DNA from: Streptococcus sanguinis SK49
GTDB taxonomy: Bacteria; Bacillota; Bacilli; Lactobacillales; Streptococcaceae
Assembly: GCF_000212815.1 (NCBI RefSeq)
Contig: NZ_GL890986.1
Coordinates: forward strand, 372,001 to 436,000
Length of the DNA: 64,000 nucleotides
Reading direction: 5' to 3'
In this document: piece after piece, positions 47,430 to 55,815 of the stretch
Position numbering within the stretch: position 1 is the stretch's first letter
How the letters are laid out: the number at the start of each line of letters is the position of its first letter
Translations under genes and position numbers: made by a program
The notes under the pieces: generated by a model
The model's input: the letters and a program-made list of their open reading frames with translations, nothing else
Told to the model about the DNA's origin: nothing
Databases searched by the model: none

Positions 47430-48116
47430 CTAAGCAAGAGCATAGCGCTTTTCCAAGCCCCTAAAAATCCACTGAATCAAGCCACAAATAATGAGATAAA
47501 TAACAAAAATCACCAGATAAGACTCTGAATACTGGTAAGAATGGGAGGCCTCTATCTTAGCCAAGGCTGTGATATCCTTGACCGTCATGACAAATACCAG
47601 CGAGGTTCCCTTGACTAGATTGATAACCAGATTGGCCAGATTGGGCAGGGCAGAACGCAATGCCTGAGGAAAAACAACTCTCCGATAGGCTTGAAAATTC
47701 GTTAAACCAATCGCTTGAGCCGCCTCCAACTGCCCTTTATCCACCGTCAAAATGGCAGAGCGCAGAATTTCCGACAAACTGCCTGTCGTCATCAGGCTAT
47801 AGATGATGAAAGCATAGTAAAGCGGATTGAACTTAAAGACGTCTACCTGACTGCCCAGACTTTTAAAAATTTGATTCAGTAAACTAGGAAAAAGACTGTA
47901 GAAAAAGAGAATAAGCAAAATAGGAGGCGTCGCCCGAATGAAGGCCAGATAAACCACCGAAAAGGTCCGCACACCCCAAACTTTATAAATCTGCCCCAGA
48001 GCTAGAAGCAGAGCTGGAATAAAGCTGATCAGAATAGCAACCACCATAATAATCAGGGTTACTGGTATGCCTTTCAAAGTAACCAGAAAGGTATTTACAA
48101 TATAATTCAAATCCAT
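47430..48116 (-). CDS. Amino-acid-type ABC transporter permease
   Basis: 228 residues, five hydrophobic segments. The EAA loop is GQLEAAQAIGLTNFQAYRRVVFPQALR with the HisM-type continuation SALPNLANLVINLVKGTSL. It pairs with the next permease (3-base gap) to form the membrane channel. Substrate inferred only from operon context. Confidence 0.9.
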   Translation of the reverse strand: MDLNYIVNTFLVTLKGIPVTLIIMVVAILISFIPALLLALGQIYKVWGVRTFSVVYLAFIRATPPILLILFFYSLFPSLLNQIFKSLGSQVDVFKFNPLYYAFIIYSLMTTGSLSEILRSAILTVDKGQLEAAQAIGLTNFQAYRRVVFPQALRSALPNLANLVINLVKGTSLVFVMTVKDITALAKIEASHSYQYSESYLVIFVIYLIICGLIQWIFRGLEKRYALA

Positions 48117-48119
48117 GCT

Positions 48120-48812
48120 TTACCTCTCCTTGACTGTCAGACTTTTTTCCAGAAGCTGGGAAGCCAGCGAAACCACTAGGGCAATCCCCCAGTAAATCAA
48201 GGCCACCGCTGTATAGGTTTCTAGGGAATAATTGCCTAGATTACGGCTGATGAGATTTTGCCCCGCTCCCATGACATCAACAGCTCCAATCGTATAAGCC
48301 AGCGCAGCATCCCGCATGAGATTAAGAAGGGCAGTAGTAAGATTGGGCAGGGCGATGCGAAAAGCCTGTGGCAGGACGATGCGCAGAAAAGTCTGCACCG
48401 GTGTCAAGCCAATACTGAGACCTGCCTCGGTCTGTCCCTTGGGAACAGCAAGATAGGCTGCCTTGAAGACTTCCGCAATCATAGCCGCAAAGAGCAGAAT
48501 CATGGTGATGATAACAAAAACAGTCCGCGACCAATTATTGATATCCAGCCCCAGCCACCATTCTAAAAACTCTGGAATGCCATAAAAAACCAAGAAAAGC
48601 AAGACGATAGGCGGTGTACACCTAAGGATAAATATATATCCTCTAGCCAGACCAGCGAAAGACTGCTCCTCAGAAATCTGAGCCCAAGCCAACAGACCAC
48701 CTAGCAAGGAGCCAATCAAAGCTGTCACAAACATAATCCATAAAGTGGTCGGCAGAGCCTGCAGCAGACTAGGCAGCAGACCAAAGACACGGGATAAGTC
48801 ATATGAGACCAT
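48120..48812 (-). CDS. Amino-acid-type ABC transporter permease
   Basis: 230 residues. EAA loop GQTEAGLSIGLTPVQTFLRIVLPQAFR and the ALPNLTTALLNLMRDAAL continuation. Distinct from its neighbour, so the transporter is heterodimeric in its membrane part, as in B. subtilis TcyL/TcyM. The 207-base gap upstream (48813-49019) holds no gene that I can find. Confidence 0.9.
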   Translation of the reverse strand: MVSYDLSRVFGLLPSLLQALPTTLWIMFVTALIGSLLGGLLAWAQISEEQSFAGLARGYIFILRCTPPIVLLFLVFYGIPEFLEWWLGLDINNWSRTVFVIITMILLFAAMIAEVFKAAYLAVPKGQTEAGLSIGLTPVQTFLRIVLPQAFRIALPNLTTALLNLMRDAALAYTIGAVDVMGAGQNLISRNLGNYSLETYTAVALIYWGIALVVSLASQLLEKSLTVKER

Positions 48813-49019
48813 AATTTTCTTCTCCTTCGACAGTAATTAGATAGAATAAGCTTCTCTTGGACGGGCACTTTCAGCTTGGAGCAGCCATGCTCTCGCCTAG
48901 CTATCCTCTTTGAAAATTCCTTCAAACAGCAGCAAGGTCAGCTTAGAAACCACCAACTCTATATTCAGCTAGCTTCTCAGTCAGCCTTTTGATTTTCCAT
49001 AATCAGCAGACAGCAGCAA

Positions 49020-49904
49020 CTAATCCTTGTCCACATAAGAGAAGACATCTTCTCCGAAATACTTTTCAGATAGTTTAGCCAAGGTTCCGTCTTTTTCCAG
49101 TTCCTTAATTGCTTTCTCATATGCCTTGGCAAATTCTTCATTTTTTTCGTTTTTATGAAGCAGAGGATAGGTCGGAATCCCCTTGTAAGGGAACCAAGTC
49201 AGTTGATCCGCATACTGATGGTATGAACCTTCCTTGTCTGTCACTGCTTTTTCAAAAGACAGCTTGATGTCAAAGAAGGCATCGTAGCGCCCTTCCAGAA
49301 CCCAAGCATAAGCATCAGCCACCTTGAAGGACTCTGCTGCAGTCAAATCAATAGGAGCACCGCTATGCTTTTGGTTATACTCTTCGATAACGGCCCATTG
49401 AGCATTCTGCGGAGAGATTGGTACCAGCTTGCCCTTTTCCTTGGCAAAATCATCAATGGTCTTGTATTTTTCAGAGTCTTCCTTGCGGATAGTGAAACCG
49501 ATAATGCTAGCGCCGATTGGGCTTTTTGGAATGATGAACTTCTTCGCCCGCTCTTCGGTGTACCATGCTCCCTTGGTTCCGATGTCATATTTTCCAGATT
49601 CCAGACCGACTAAGAGATCTTCATCACTGGTACCAGTATATTCAAACTGATAGTCTGGCAGCTTTTCATCAATGGCCTTGAGAACAGCAACCTCATAGCC
49701 ATCTGATTCTCCCTTTTCATCTACAAAGTCATAAGGAACATAGTTCTGTGTATGAGCCACTTTCAAAGTCGTGACCTTGTCACTGCCTGATGCAGAGCTG
49801 CTCGTCTTGCTAGATGAAGCACCTGTCAAGGTCCGCCCCAAATAAGTCGCCGCTACAATAGCAATCACTGCTGCTCCACCAATAATCCATTTTTTCTTGC
49901 TCAT
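49020..49904 (-). CDS. Amino-acid-type ABC transporter substrate-binding protein, membrane anchored
   Basis: 294 residues, SBP family 3. Hydrophobic N-terminal segment (KKWIIGGAAVIAIVAATYLG) without a lipobox cysteine, a serine-rich linker, then the binding domain (LKVAHTQNYVPYDFVDEKG, GTSDEDLLVGLESGKYDIG, ATWYTEERA-like GAWYTEERAKKF). It probably tethers itself by an uncleaved anchor instead of a lipid. AAGGAGAC precedes the ATG. It follows the first methyltransferase-like gene by 15 bases, placing transporter and enzymes in one transcript. Confidence 0.88.
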   Translation of the reverse strand: MSKKKWIIGGAAVIAIVAATYLGRTLTGASSSKTSSSASGSDKVTTLKVAHTQNYVPYDFVDEKGESDGYEVAVLKAIDEKLPDYQFEYTGTSDEDLLVGLESGKYDIGTKGAWYTEERAKKFIIPKSPIGASIIGFTIRKEDSEKYKTIDDFAKEKGKLVPISPQNAQWAVIEEYNQKHSGAPIDLTAAESFKVADAYAWVLEGRYDAFFDIKLSFEKAVTDKEGSYHQYADQLTWFPYKGIPTYPLLHKNEKNEEFAKAYEKAIKELEKDGTLAKLSEKYFGEDVFSYVDKD

Positions 49905-49919
49905 TCTTTCGTCTCCTTC

Positions 49920-50921
49920 TTATGCTAAGCTTGCTGCTTGGCGAACCCACTGAATCCGCTCTGCCTCAATATCGCTTGGAATAGTACAGTCAGCCCCGAT
50001 AATCAAAGCTTCCTTGCCAGCCTCTGCTATCAACCGCTTGGTCTCATCTTGAATAGCCGCTTGGCTGCCCGTGTAAAGCAGGCCGTCCTTGCCATTTTCA
50101 AAGCCACCCAGAACAGTCCGGCCGCCAAACAATTTCCGGCCCTCTGCTAGGCTGATGCCTTCTGGCCCCACTGCCCAGTTGATGACCTGAGCTGGATAGT
50201 CAGTGAAAAGATGAACATCGTTTCGCGCGCCTTCGTAACCGCAAATATGCAGGATATTCACTCCGCCAGCCGCGTTGGCTGCTTCCAGCACCGCCAATTC
50301 ACTCGGAGCAATAAAAGCCTTATAGTCTTCAGCCGACACCCGCGCATCCTGAATGCTCTGAACGCTGAGGTAGATTCCATCCGCACCAGCTTCCTTGATA
50401 ATTCGCTCCGTCAGAGCTGCAATATCTTGAGCAATCACATCCAGCACCCGCTTCGTGAGCACTGCATCCTCTGCCAGGAAATCTGCAATGATATCATCCC
50501 CTCCGGCAACCTTACCGACCAACCATTTGAAGTAGGTCACTGGCGCAAAAATATTGTAAATAGCGACCAAGTCCTCTGTAAAGCCAGCCCTAATCTTCTG
50601 AACCAGTTCCACCTGCTCACTAATCCAAGGGTGATCAGCACCTAGCGGCTCAATAGCTGCCAACTCTTTGATAGATTGGACTTTTTTCAAGTGCTCGTTA
50701 GGATAGGCAAAATAACCATCACTCATCAGCTTGATAAAGTCTGGCTCGACTTCTGCCAGAAAAGCTTGATGACCGGACAGATTTTTATCAATAATGGCCT
50801 GATTTCCAAAACCAGCCAGCCACTCCTCTTCGCTGGTAAAATGATGCCAGAAACCAACTGGCACTCGGTCAACGGACTCTCCTCTGAAAGCCTTCAGTAC
50901 TAATTCTCTTTTTGAAGTCAT
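49920..50921 (-). CDS. UROD/MetE-superfamily zinc methyltransferase-like protein (copy 1)
   Basis: 333 residues, uroporphyrinogen-decarboxylase-like TIM barrel. It carries the H-x-C...C zinc motif of MtaA/CmuA-type thiol methyltransferases (NILHICGYEG and IIGADCTIPSD), which true HemE enzymes lack. The N-terminal KRELVLKAFRGESVDRVPVGFWHHF segment is also typical of the MtaA/UROD-like methyltransferase clade. These enzymes move methyl groups to thiols such as homocysteine or coenzyme M. No corrinoid protein is encoded nearby. About 60 percent identical by eye to copy 2. AAGGAGAG precedes the ATG. Confidence 0.8.
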   Translation of the reverse strand: MTSKRELVLKAFRGESVDRVPVGFWHHFTSEEEWLAGFGNQAIIDKNLSGHQAFLAEVEPDFIKLMSDGYFAYPNEHLKKVQSIKELAAIEPLGADHPWISEQVELVQKIRAGFTEDLVAIYNIFAPVTYFKWLVGKVAGGDDIIADFLAEDAVLTKRVLDVIAQDIAALTERIIKEAGADGIYLSVQSIQDARVSAEDYKAFIAPSELAVLEAANAAGGVNILHICGYEGARNDVHLFTDYPAQVINWAVGPEGISLAEGRKLFGGRTVLGGFENGKDGLLYTGSQAAIQDETKRLIAEAGKEALIIGADCTIPSDIEAERIQWVRQAASLA

Positions 50922-51008
50922 CTTCTCTCCTTTTTTATTGTTCCTATCTAGCCAATGAGTTGTTTTTTAGCTTTTTCATTGGACTAATTCATCATTTTAA
51001 GTAAAATT

Positions 51009-51209
51009 CTAATCCGACAAGAGCAGAGCAGCGATATCATTGGGCTGCATCAAGCCAGTTGACTGCTCAGGCAGTTTCTTGAGCAACTGTAAATCATCTT
51101 CTTTTTTGTCTGAAGACTGATGAGCATAAATCTGACTGATGCTCAGAAAGGTTCCTATTATCAAGAATATCAGAGCAAGAGCTGCAAGCCTTTTTTGATA
51201 TCGATTCAT
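51009..51209 (-). CDS. Small signal-anchor protein within the methyltransferase operon
   Basis: 66 residues. Basic start, one hydrophobic segment (residues about 9-29), then a short charged tail ending ALLLSD. AAGGAGG precedes the ATG. It lies between the two methyltransferase-like genes with gaps of 55 and 87 bases, so it is part of the same transcript. No family recognised. Confidence 0.6.
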   Translation of the reverse strand: MNRYQKRLAALALIFLIIGTFLSISQIYAHQSSDKKEDDLQLLKKLPEQSTGLMQPNDIAALLLSD

Positions 51210-51264
51210 CTATCTTCCTCCTTGAAAGAGTTGAAAATTGCTCTTTAGGACTTTAGCAAGTCCG

Positions 51265-52272
51265 TCAGAACTGTCTAGCAGCCTGACGGATCCAGTCCAA
51301 TCTTTCTATTTCAAAATCATCTGGTACAGTACAGTCAGCCCCTAGAATCACTCCCTGACTGCCAGCTTCAGCCAGCAGCCGCTTGGTCTCAGCCTCTAAC
51401 TCTGCTCGACTGCCCGTATTCAGAAGAGCTGCTCTGCCATTTTCAAAGCCGCCCAGGACAGTCTGACCGCCAAAGAGCTTGCGCCCTTCCGCTAAGCTGA
51501 CCCCTTCATGATGGGTTGCCCAGTTAAAGACTTGAGCCGGATAGTCCTTGAACAGTTCCAAATCATTGCTGGCTCCTTCAAAGCCGCAGATGTGGAGGAT
51601 ATTCACTCCGCCAGCCGCATTAGCCACTTCCAGAACCTTAACCGTACTAGGCTCAATATAACGACGATAACTGGTCGCATCTACCCGGCTGTCTTGGACT
51701 TGCTGGGTACTGAGATAAATCCCCTCAATGCCCGTTTCCTTAATGATGCGTTTAGTCAAAATAGCAATATCGCCGGCAATGACATCTAAAACATGTCCTG
51801 TCAGCTCAGAATCCTCTGCCAGAAAATCTGCAATTTCTCTATCTCCTCGTGACCCTTCCCTGCGGAACCAGCGCTTGAGATAGGAGACCGGCGCAAAGAT
51901 ATTGTAGAAGGAAGCGAAGTCTTCTGGATAGCTTGCCTTTACAGCTTTAACTATCTCAATCTGCTGCTCAATCCAAGGATGATACTCTCCGATAGACTGG
52001 ATAGCTGCCAAGTCCCGAATGGACTCAATATGATCCGAATAAAGCGCGCTAGGATACTTAAAGAAGCCATCGCTCATAATCTTGACAAAGTCTGGCCGTG
52101 CAGCTCGAACATAAGCAGCATGCCCCTCAACACTTTTATTGAAAATCACTGGATTATCCAGGCCCAGCATCTTTTCCTCTTGGCTTACAAAGTGAAACCA
52201 AAAACCAACAGGCACTCGGTCAACTTCTTCACCCCGAAAAGCTCTCAGCACTAATTCTTTCTTGCTGACCAT
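51265..52272 (-). CDS. UROD/MetE-superfamily zinc methyltransferase-like protein (copy 2)
   Basis: 335 residues, paralogue of copy 1 with the same zinc motif (NILHICGFEG and ILGADCTVPDD) and the conserved NWATHHEGVSLAEGRKLFGG loop (copy 1 has NWAVGPEG). Start 52272 follows AAGGAGG; an in-frame ATG 13 codons upstream has none. First gene of the operon; a GGGAAA/TTTCCC inverted repeat lies about 55 bases upstream of its start. The two copies probably act on related methyl donors or acceptors, or form a heterodimer. Confidence 0.8.
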   Translation of the reverse strand: MVSKKELVLRAFRGEEVDRVPVGFWFHFVSQEEKMLGLDNPVIFNKSVEGHAAYVRAARPDFVKIMSDGFFKYPSALYSDHIESIRDLAAIQSIGEYHPWIEQQIEIVKAVKASYPEDFASFYNIFAPVSYLKRWFRREGSRGDREIADFLAEDSELTGHVLDVIAGDIAILTKRIIKETGIEGIYLSTQQVQDSRVDATSYRRYIEPSTVKVLEVANAAGGVNILHICGFEGASNDLELFKDYPAQVFNWATHHEGVSLAEGRKLFGGQTVLGGFENGRAALLNTGSRAELEAETKRLLAEAGSQGVILGADCTVPDDFEIERLDWIRQAARQF

Positions 52273-52325
52273 TACTTCCTCCTTCTTTGAATTTGTAATA
52301 TATCTTACCATCCTCTCTTTCTCCT

Positions 52326-52342
52326 GGGAAATATATTTTCCC
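52326..52342. promoter_or_regulatory. Inverted repeat over the likely -10 of the methyltransferase operon
   Basis: GGGAAATATATTTTCCC: six-base perfect arms around TATAT, overlapping a minus-strand TATATT that could be the -10 (weak -35 TTTAAT 17 bases upstream). Operator candidate. Confidence 0.4.
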
Positions 52343-52375
52343 TATCAGCCTGATTAAAAATATTTATCAAAGCAA

Positions 52376-52403
52376 AATAAAAAAGCTAGACTAAGCTAGC
52401 TTT
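52376..52403 (-). terminator. Terminator downstream of the LLM oxidoreductase gene
   Basis: Minus strand AAAGCTAG/CTAGCTTT stem with a six-base loop and T6 tail. It separates the LLM gene from the methyltransferase operon. Confidence 0.75.
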
Positions 52404-52523
52404 TTCAAGGTTTTTCAGCCTCCGCTGAATAACCTTATTTTTTGTACCCTTTTTAGATAAGTACCATATATATTTTCTATAGATGAGATAGGTAATTTTT
52501 ATCAAAAAACTGCTACTCCGATC

Positions 52524-53573
52524 TTACTTGCCCTTGGCCGCAAAATACTCCCGCACGAGCGGTGCAACCTTGGTGCCAAAGAGTTCGATAGACTGGAGAA
52601 CCTGCTCATGCGGAAGCGATCCCAACGGCAGATGCAACATGAAGCGGTCCAGTCCCAGCTCCTCTATCATCTTGATCAATTTCTGAGCGACCTTTTCAGG
52701 GCTACCGACAAACATGGCCCCCTCTGGTCCTACCTGATCTAGGTATTGCTCATAGGTCATCTCCCGCCATTGAGGACGGTCCTTAGAGATAGCGTCCACT
52801 ACCTGCTTGGTCGGATGGAAGTAAGTCCGGACCGCCTCCTCATTATCCTCCATGACCCAGCCCCAAGAGTGGGCAGCGATCTTCAACTTTTCATCTGAGT
52901 GGCCACTTTCCTGCCCAATCCGGCGATACGCATCCAGCAAGGGTTTGAAGCGCTTAGGCTGTCCACCGATAATGGCATACGCAATTGGCAGGCCCTTCTG
53001 GGCGACCTTAATGGTGGACTCGACATTGCCCCCCGTCGCTACCCAAACTGGCAATGTTTCTTGCACCGCCCGTGGGTAGACTTCCCGATTGTCAATAGTC
53101 TGCGTCAGCTTGCCCTTCCAATTTAGCCGAGTCTCGGCACTGGCATAGAGGAGCAGATCCAGCTTTTCATCAAAAAGCTCTTCATAATCCTTCAAGTCAT
53201 AGCCAAAGAGCGGAAAGGACTCGATAAAAGAGCCACGGCCAGCCATGACCTCTGCTCTGCCATTTGACAATGCATCAATCGTCGCATACTGCTGGTAGAC
53301 TCGAATAGGATCCAAGCTCGACAGGACACTGACAGCACTGGTCAGACGAATCTTCTCCGTCTTGATCGCACCAGCCGCCAGCACAATCTCCGGCGCAGAG
53401 ACCGCAAAGTCCTCCCTGTGATGCTCTCCAATGCCATACACGTCCAGCCCCACCTTGTCTGCCAGCTCAATCTCTGCTACCAGCTGCCGAATCCGCTCAT
53501 CATGAGTATAGGTCTGCCCTGTCCCCTCCAGCGGCGTTGTCTCTCCAAAAGTAGAAATACCTAATTCCACCAT
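52524..53573 (-). CDS. LLM-class flavin-dependent oxidoreductase (SP_0267-like)
   Basis: 349 residues, luciferase-like TIM barrel: MVELGISTFGETTPL, YGIGEHHREDFAVSAPEIVL, the GRAEVMAGRGSF loop and TLPVWVATGGN. It uses reduced flavin; the substrate is unknown. GGAGG precedes the ATG. In pneumococcus, as I recall, the homologue is also beside glmS. A terminator lies between this gene and the methyltransferase operon, so a shared sulfur pathway is possible but not implied by transcription. Confidence 0.85.
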   Translation of the reverse strand: MVELGISTFGETTPLEGTGQTYTHDERIRQLVAEIELADKVGLDVYGIGEHHREDFAVSAPEIVLAAGAIKTEKIRLTSAVSVLSSLDPIRVYQQYATIDALSNGRAEVMAGRGSFIESFPLFGYDLKDYEELFDEKLDLLLYASAETRLNWKGKLTQTIDNREVYPRAVQETLPVWVATGGNVESTIKVAQKGLPIAYAIIGGQPKRFKPLLDAYRRIGQESGHSDEKLKIAAHSWGWVMEDNEEAVRTYFHPTKQVVDAISKDRPQWREMTYEQYLDQVGPEGAMFVGSPEKVAQKLIKMIEELGLDRFMLHLPLGSLPHEQVLQSIELFGTKVAPLVREYFAAKGK

Positions 53574-53745
53574 GTTTTTGTCCTCCTGATATTTAAGATA
53601 AAAACATTTTATAACTAATTAGTGATAAATACAAAAATGATGCTCATCCTATTTGTCCATCTGTATGAAATAGGATGACTGTCGTCATCATGGCTTTGCC
53701 ATGGTCGAAAGAGACTTCCAAAGAGCATGGTCACAAAAATACCAT

Positions 53746-53774
53746 ACCAAAAGCCCCAGAAAAATCTGAGGCTT
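53746..53774 (-). terminator. Terminator of glmS
   Basis: Minus strand AAGCCTCAG/CTGGGGCTT stem, TTTTGG tail, about 30 bases after the stop. Confidence 0.75.
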
Positions 53775-53803
53775 AGTATTATTATCAAGATTCGTTAGAA
53801 AGC

Positions 53804-55615
53804 TTACTCTACAGTGACAGACTTAGCCAGATTACGCGGTTTATCCACATCCAATCCACGGTGCAGGGTCGCAAAATAAGCAATCAATTGAGTCGGTACC
53901 ACCATAGAGATCGGTGACAGGTAAGGGTGAACTTGGCTCAAGACAATATCGTCTCCATCCTTAGCCACATTTTCCTCAGCAATAGTCAAAACTTTGGCTC
54001 CACGAGCTACGACTTCTGAAATATTGCCCCGAGTATGGCTAGCCAAGACTTCATCAGAAAGCAGGGCCAAAACTGGTGTCTCGTCTTCAATCAGAGAGAT
54101 TGTACCGTGTTTGAGCTCACCAGCAGCAAAACCTTCACACTGGATATAAGAAATTTCTTTGAGTTTTAAGCTAGCTTCCATCGCCACATAGTAGTCTTGA
54201 CCACGGCCTATATAGAAAGCATTGCGAGTTGTTTCCAGAAGGCCACGGACCTTATTGTCAATCAACTCCTTTTCTGACAAAGTGGACTCAATAGACTGCG
54301 CAACTATGGACAGCTCGTGAACCAAGTCAAAGGCTGCCGCTTTTTCAGAAGCATTGGCATCACCAACAGCTTTAGCCAAGAAAGCCAAAGCAGCGATTTG
54401 AGCTGTATAGGCTTTAGTAGAAGCAACAGCAATCTCAGGACCTGCATGCAGCAGCATGGTATGATTGGCTTCCCGAGAAAGCGTAGAACCCGGAACATTG
54501 GTCACGGTCAAACTTGGAATGCCCATCTGATTCGCCTTGACTAAGACCTGACGGCTGTCAGCTGTTTCGCCAGATTGGCTGATAAAGATAAAGAGGGGCT
54601 TCTTGCTAAGGAGCGGCATAGCATAACCCCACTCAGAGGCAATGCCCAGCTCAACAGGTGTATCCGTCAGCTCTTCTAGCATACGCTTAGAAGCATAGCC
54701 AGCATGGTAAGAAGTTCCAGCTGCAAGGATATAGAGACGGTCAGCTTCCTGAACAGCTTTGACAATATCTGCATCTACTGATACTTGCCCCTTATCATCT
54801 GTATAAGCGCTGATTAGCTTACGCATCACAGTTGGCTGCTCATCGATTTCCTTGAGCATATAGTATGGATAAGTTCCCTTACCAATATCGGACAAGTCAA
54901 GCTCAGCTGTATAGCTTTCACGCTCCAGAGTATTTCCGTCATAATCCTGCACTTCCACACTGTCTTTACGGACAATAACCAGCTCTTGATCATGAATTTC
55001 CATAAACTGATTTGTCTCACGAATCATGGCCATGGCATCTGAACAGACCATATTATAGCCATCACCCAGTCCAACTAGAAGAGGTGATTTATTTTTAGCA
55101 ACATAGATAACATCTGCATCTTGTGAGTCCACCAAAGCAAAGGCATAAGAACCACGGATGATGTGGAGAGCTTTTTTAAAGGCTTCTAAAGCAGACAAGC
55201 CTTCTTCTTCAGCGAATTTGCCAATCAGATGCACTGCAATCTCTGTATCTGTCTGCCCCTTGAAGTCATGACCAGCTAGATAAGTATTCTTAATATCAAG
55301 GTAGTTCTCAATCACACCGTTGTGAACCAAGACAAAACGGCCGGTCTGTGAAGTATGAGGATGGGCATTGTTTTCACTTGGTTTTCCATGAGTAGCCCAA
55401 CGAGTATGTCCGATACCAGCAGTCCCAGCAACATCAATGCCAATTTTAGCATGCAGGTCAGCGATACGACCGACCGACTTGATCAGACTAGAAGTTTTTC
55501 CTGTTGTTACAAAAATTCCAGCCGAGTCATAACCTCGGTATTCCAGCTTTTCCAAGCCCTGCATCAAGATATCAGTTGCGTTGCGATTTCCGACAACTCC
55601 GACAATTCCACACAT
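53804..55615 (-). CDS. glmS: Glutamine-fructose-6-phosphate aminotransferase (isomerising)
   Basis: 603 residues starting MCGIVGVVGNRNATD, so the nucleophile Cys2 is in place after Met removal. N-terminal glutaminase (GTAGIGHTRWATHGKP) and two SIS domains (AAGTSYHAGYASKRMLE, IGRGQDYYVAMEASLKLKEIS), ending in LAKSVTVE. Makes glucosamine-6-phosphate for wall and polysaccharide precursors. The ribosome site is weak (AGAAG region). The leader of about 85 bases is too short for a glmS ribozyme and shows none. Confidence 0.97.
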   Translation of the reverse strand: MCGIVGVVGNRNATDILMQGLEKLEYRGYDSAGIFVTTGKTSSLIKSVGRIADLHAKIGIDVAGTAGIGHTRWATHGKPSENNAHPHTSQTGRFVLVHNGVIENYLDIKNTYLAGHDFKGQTDTEIAVHLIGKFAEEEGLSALEAFKKALHIIRGSYAFALVDSQDADVIYVAKNKSPLLVGLGDGYNMVCSDAMAMIRETNQFMEIHDQELVIVRKDSVEVQDYDGNTLERESYTAELDLSDIGKGTYPYYMLKEIDEQPTVMRKLISAYTDDKGQVSVDADIVKAVQEADRLYILAAGTSYHAGYASKRMLEELTDTPVELGIASEWGYAMPLLSKKPLFIFISQSGETADSRQVLVKANQMGIPSLTVTNVPGSTLSREANHTMLLHAGPEIAVASTKAYTAQIAALAFLAKAVGDANASEKAAAFDLVHELSIVAQSIESTLSEKELIDNKVRGLLETTRNAFYIGRGQDYYVAMEASLKLKEISYIQCEGFAAGELKHGTISLIEDETPVLALLSDEVLASHTRGNISEVVARGAKVLTIAEENVAKDGDDIVLSQVHPYLSPISMVVPTQLIAYFATLHRGLDVDKPRNLAKSVTVE

Positions 55616-55706
55616 AACGTTACTTCTGATTTCTGGTCTTAGAAACCAGCCCTTCTTATTGAAAATTGGTATAGTCTTCTTGGAATCTAAAAACTCCAAC
55701 AAAACT

Positions 55707-55735
55707 AGTATACACACTGTTTTTTGGTTTGTCAA
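55707..55735 (-). promoter_or_regulatory. glmS promoter
   Basis: Minus strand TTGACA (55730-55735), 17-base spacer, TATACT (55707-55712): near-consensus. Confidence 0.85.
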
Positions 55736-55785
55736 GCATGAAATTGGTATAGTTGAAAATAAGATACGATTTTTTCTCTGCCATA

Positions 55786-55815
55786 CAAAAGAAGTTGGGT
55801 TCCCCCAACTTCTTC
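55786..55815 (-). terminator. Terminator of the repeat-containing membrane protein gene
   Basis: Minus strand AAGAAGTTGGG/CCCAACTTCTT stem with a four-base loop and TTTTGT tail. Confidence 0.85.

Noticed and set aside
50953..50985. CCAATGA/TCATTGG repeat between the two methyltransferase-like genes as an intra-operon terminator
   Set aside because: The loop is about 17 bases and no T run follows, so premature termination is unlikely.
49920..52272. Calling the two UROD-like proteins uroporphyrinogen decarboxylase (HemE)
   Set aside because: Both have the H-x-C...C zinc motif of methyltransferases, are paralogous neighbours in a transporter operon, and no other heme genes are present.
52404..52523. 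TTCAGC/GCTGAA hairpin after the LLM gene as a terminator
   Set aside because: The minus strand is followed by A residues rather than T; the nearby 52376-52403 hairpin is the better terminator.
55616..55700. glmS ribozyme in the glmS leader
   Set aside because: The leader is only about 85 bases and shows none of the expected ribozyme architecture; these ribozymes are not expected in streptococci.
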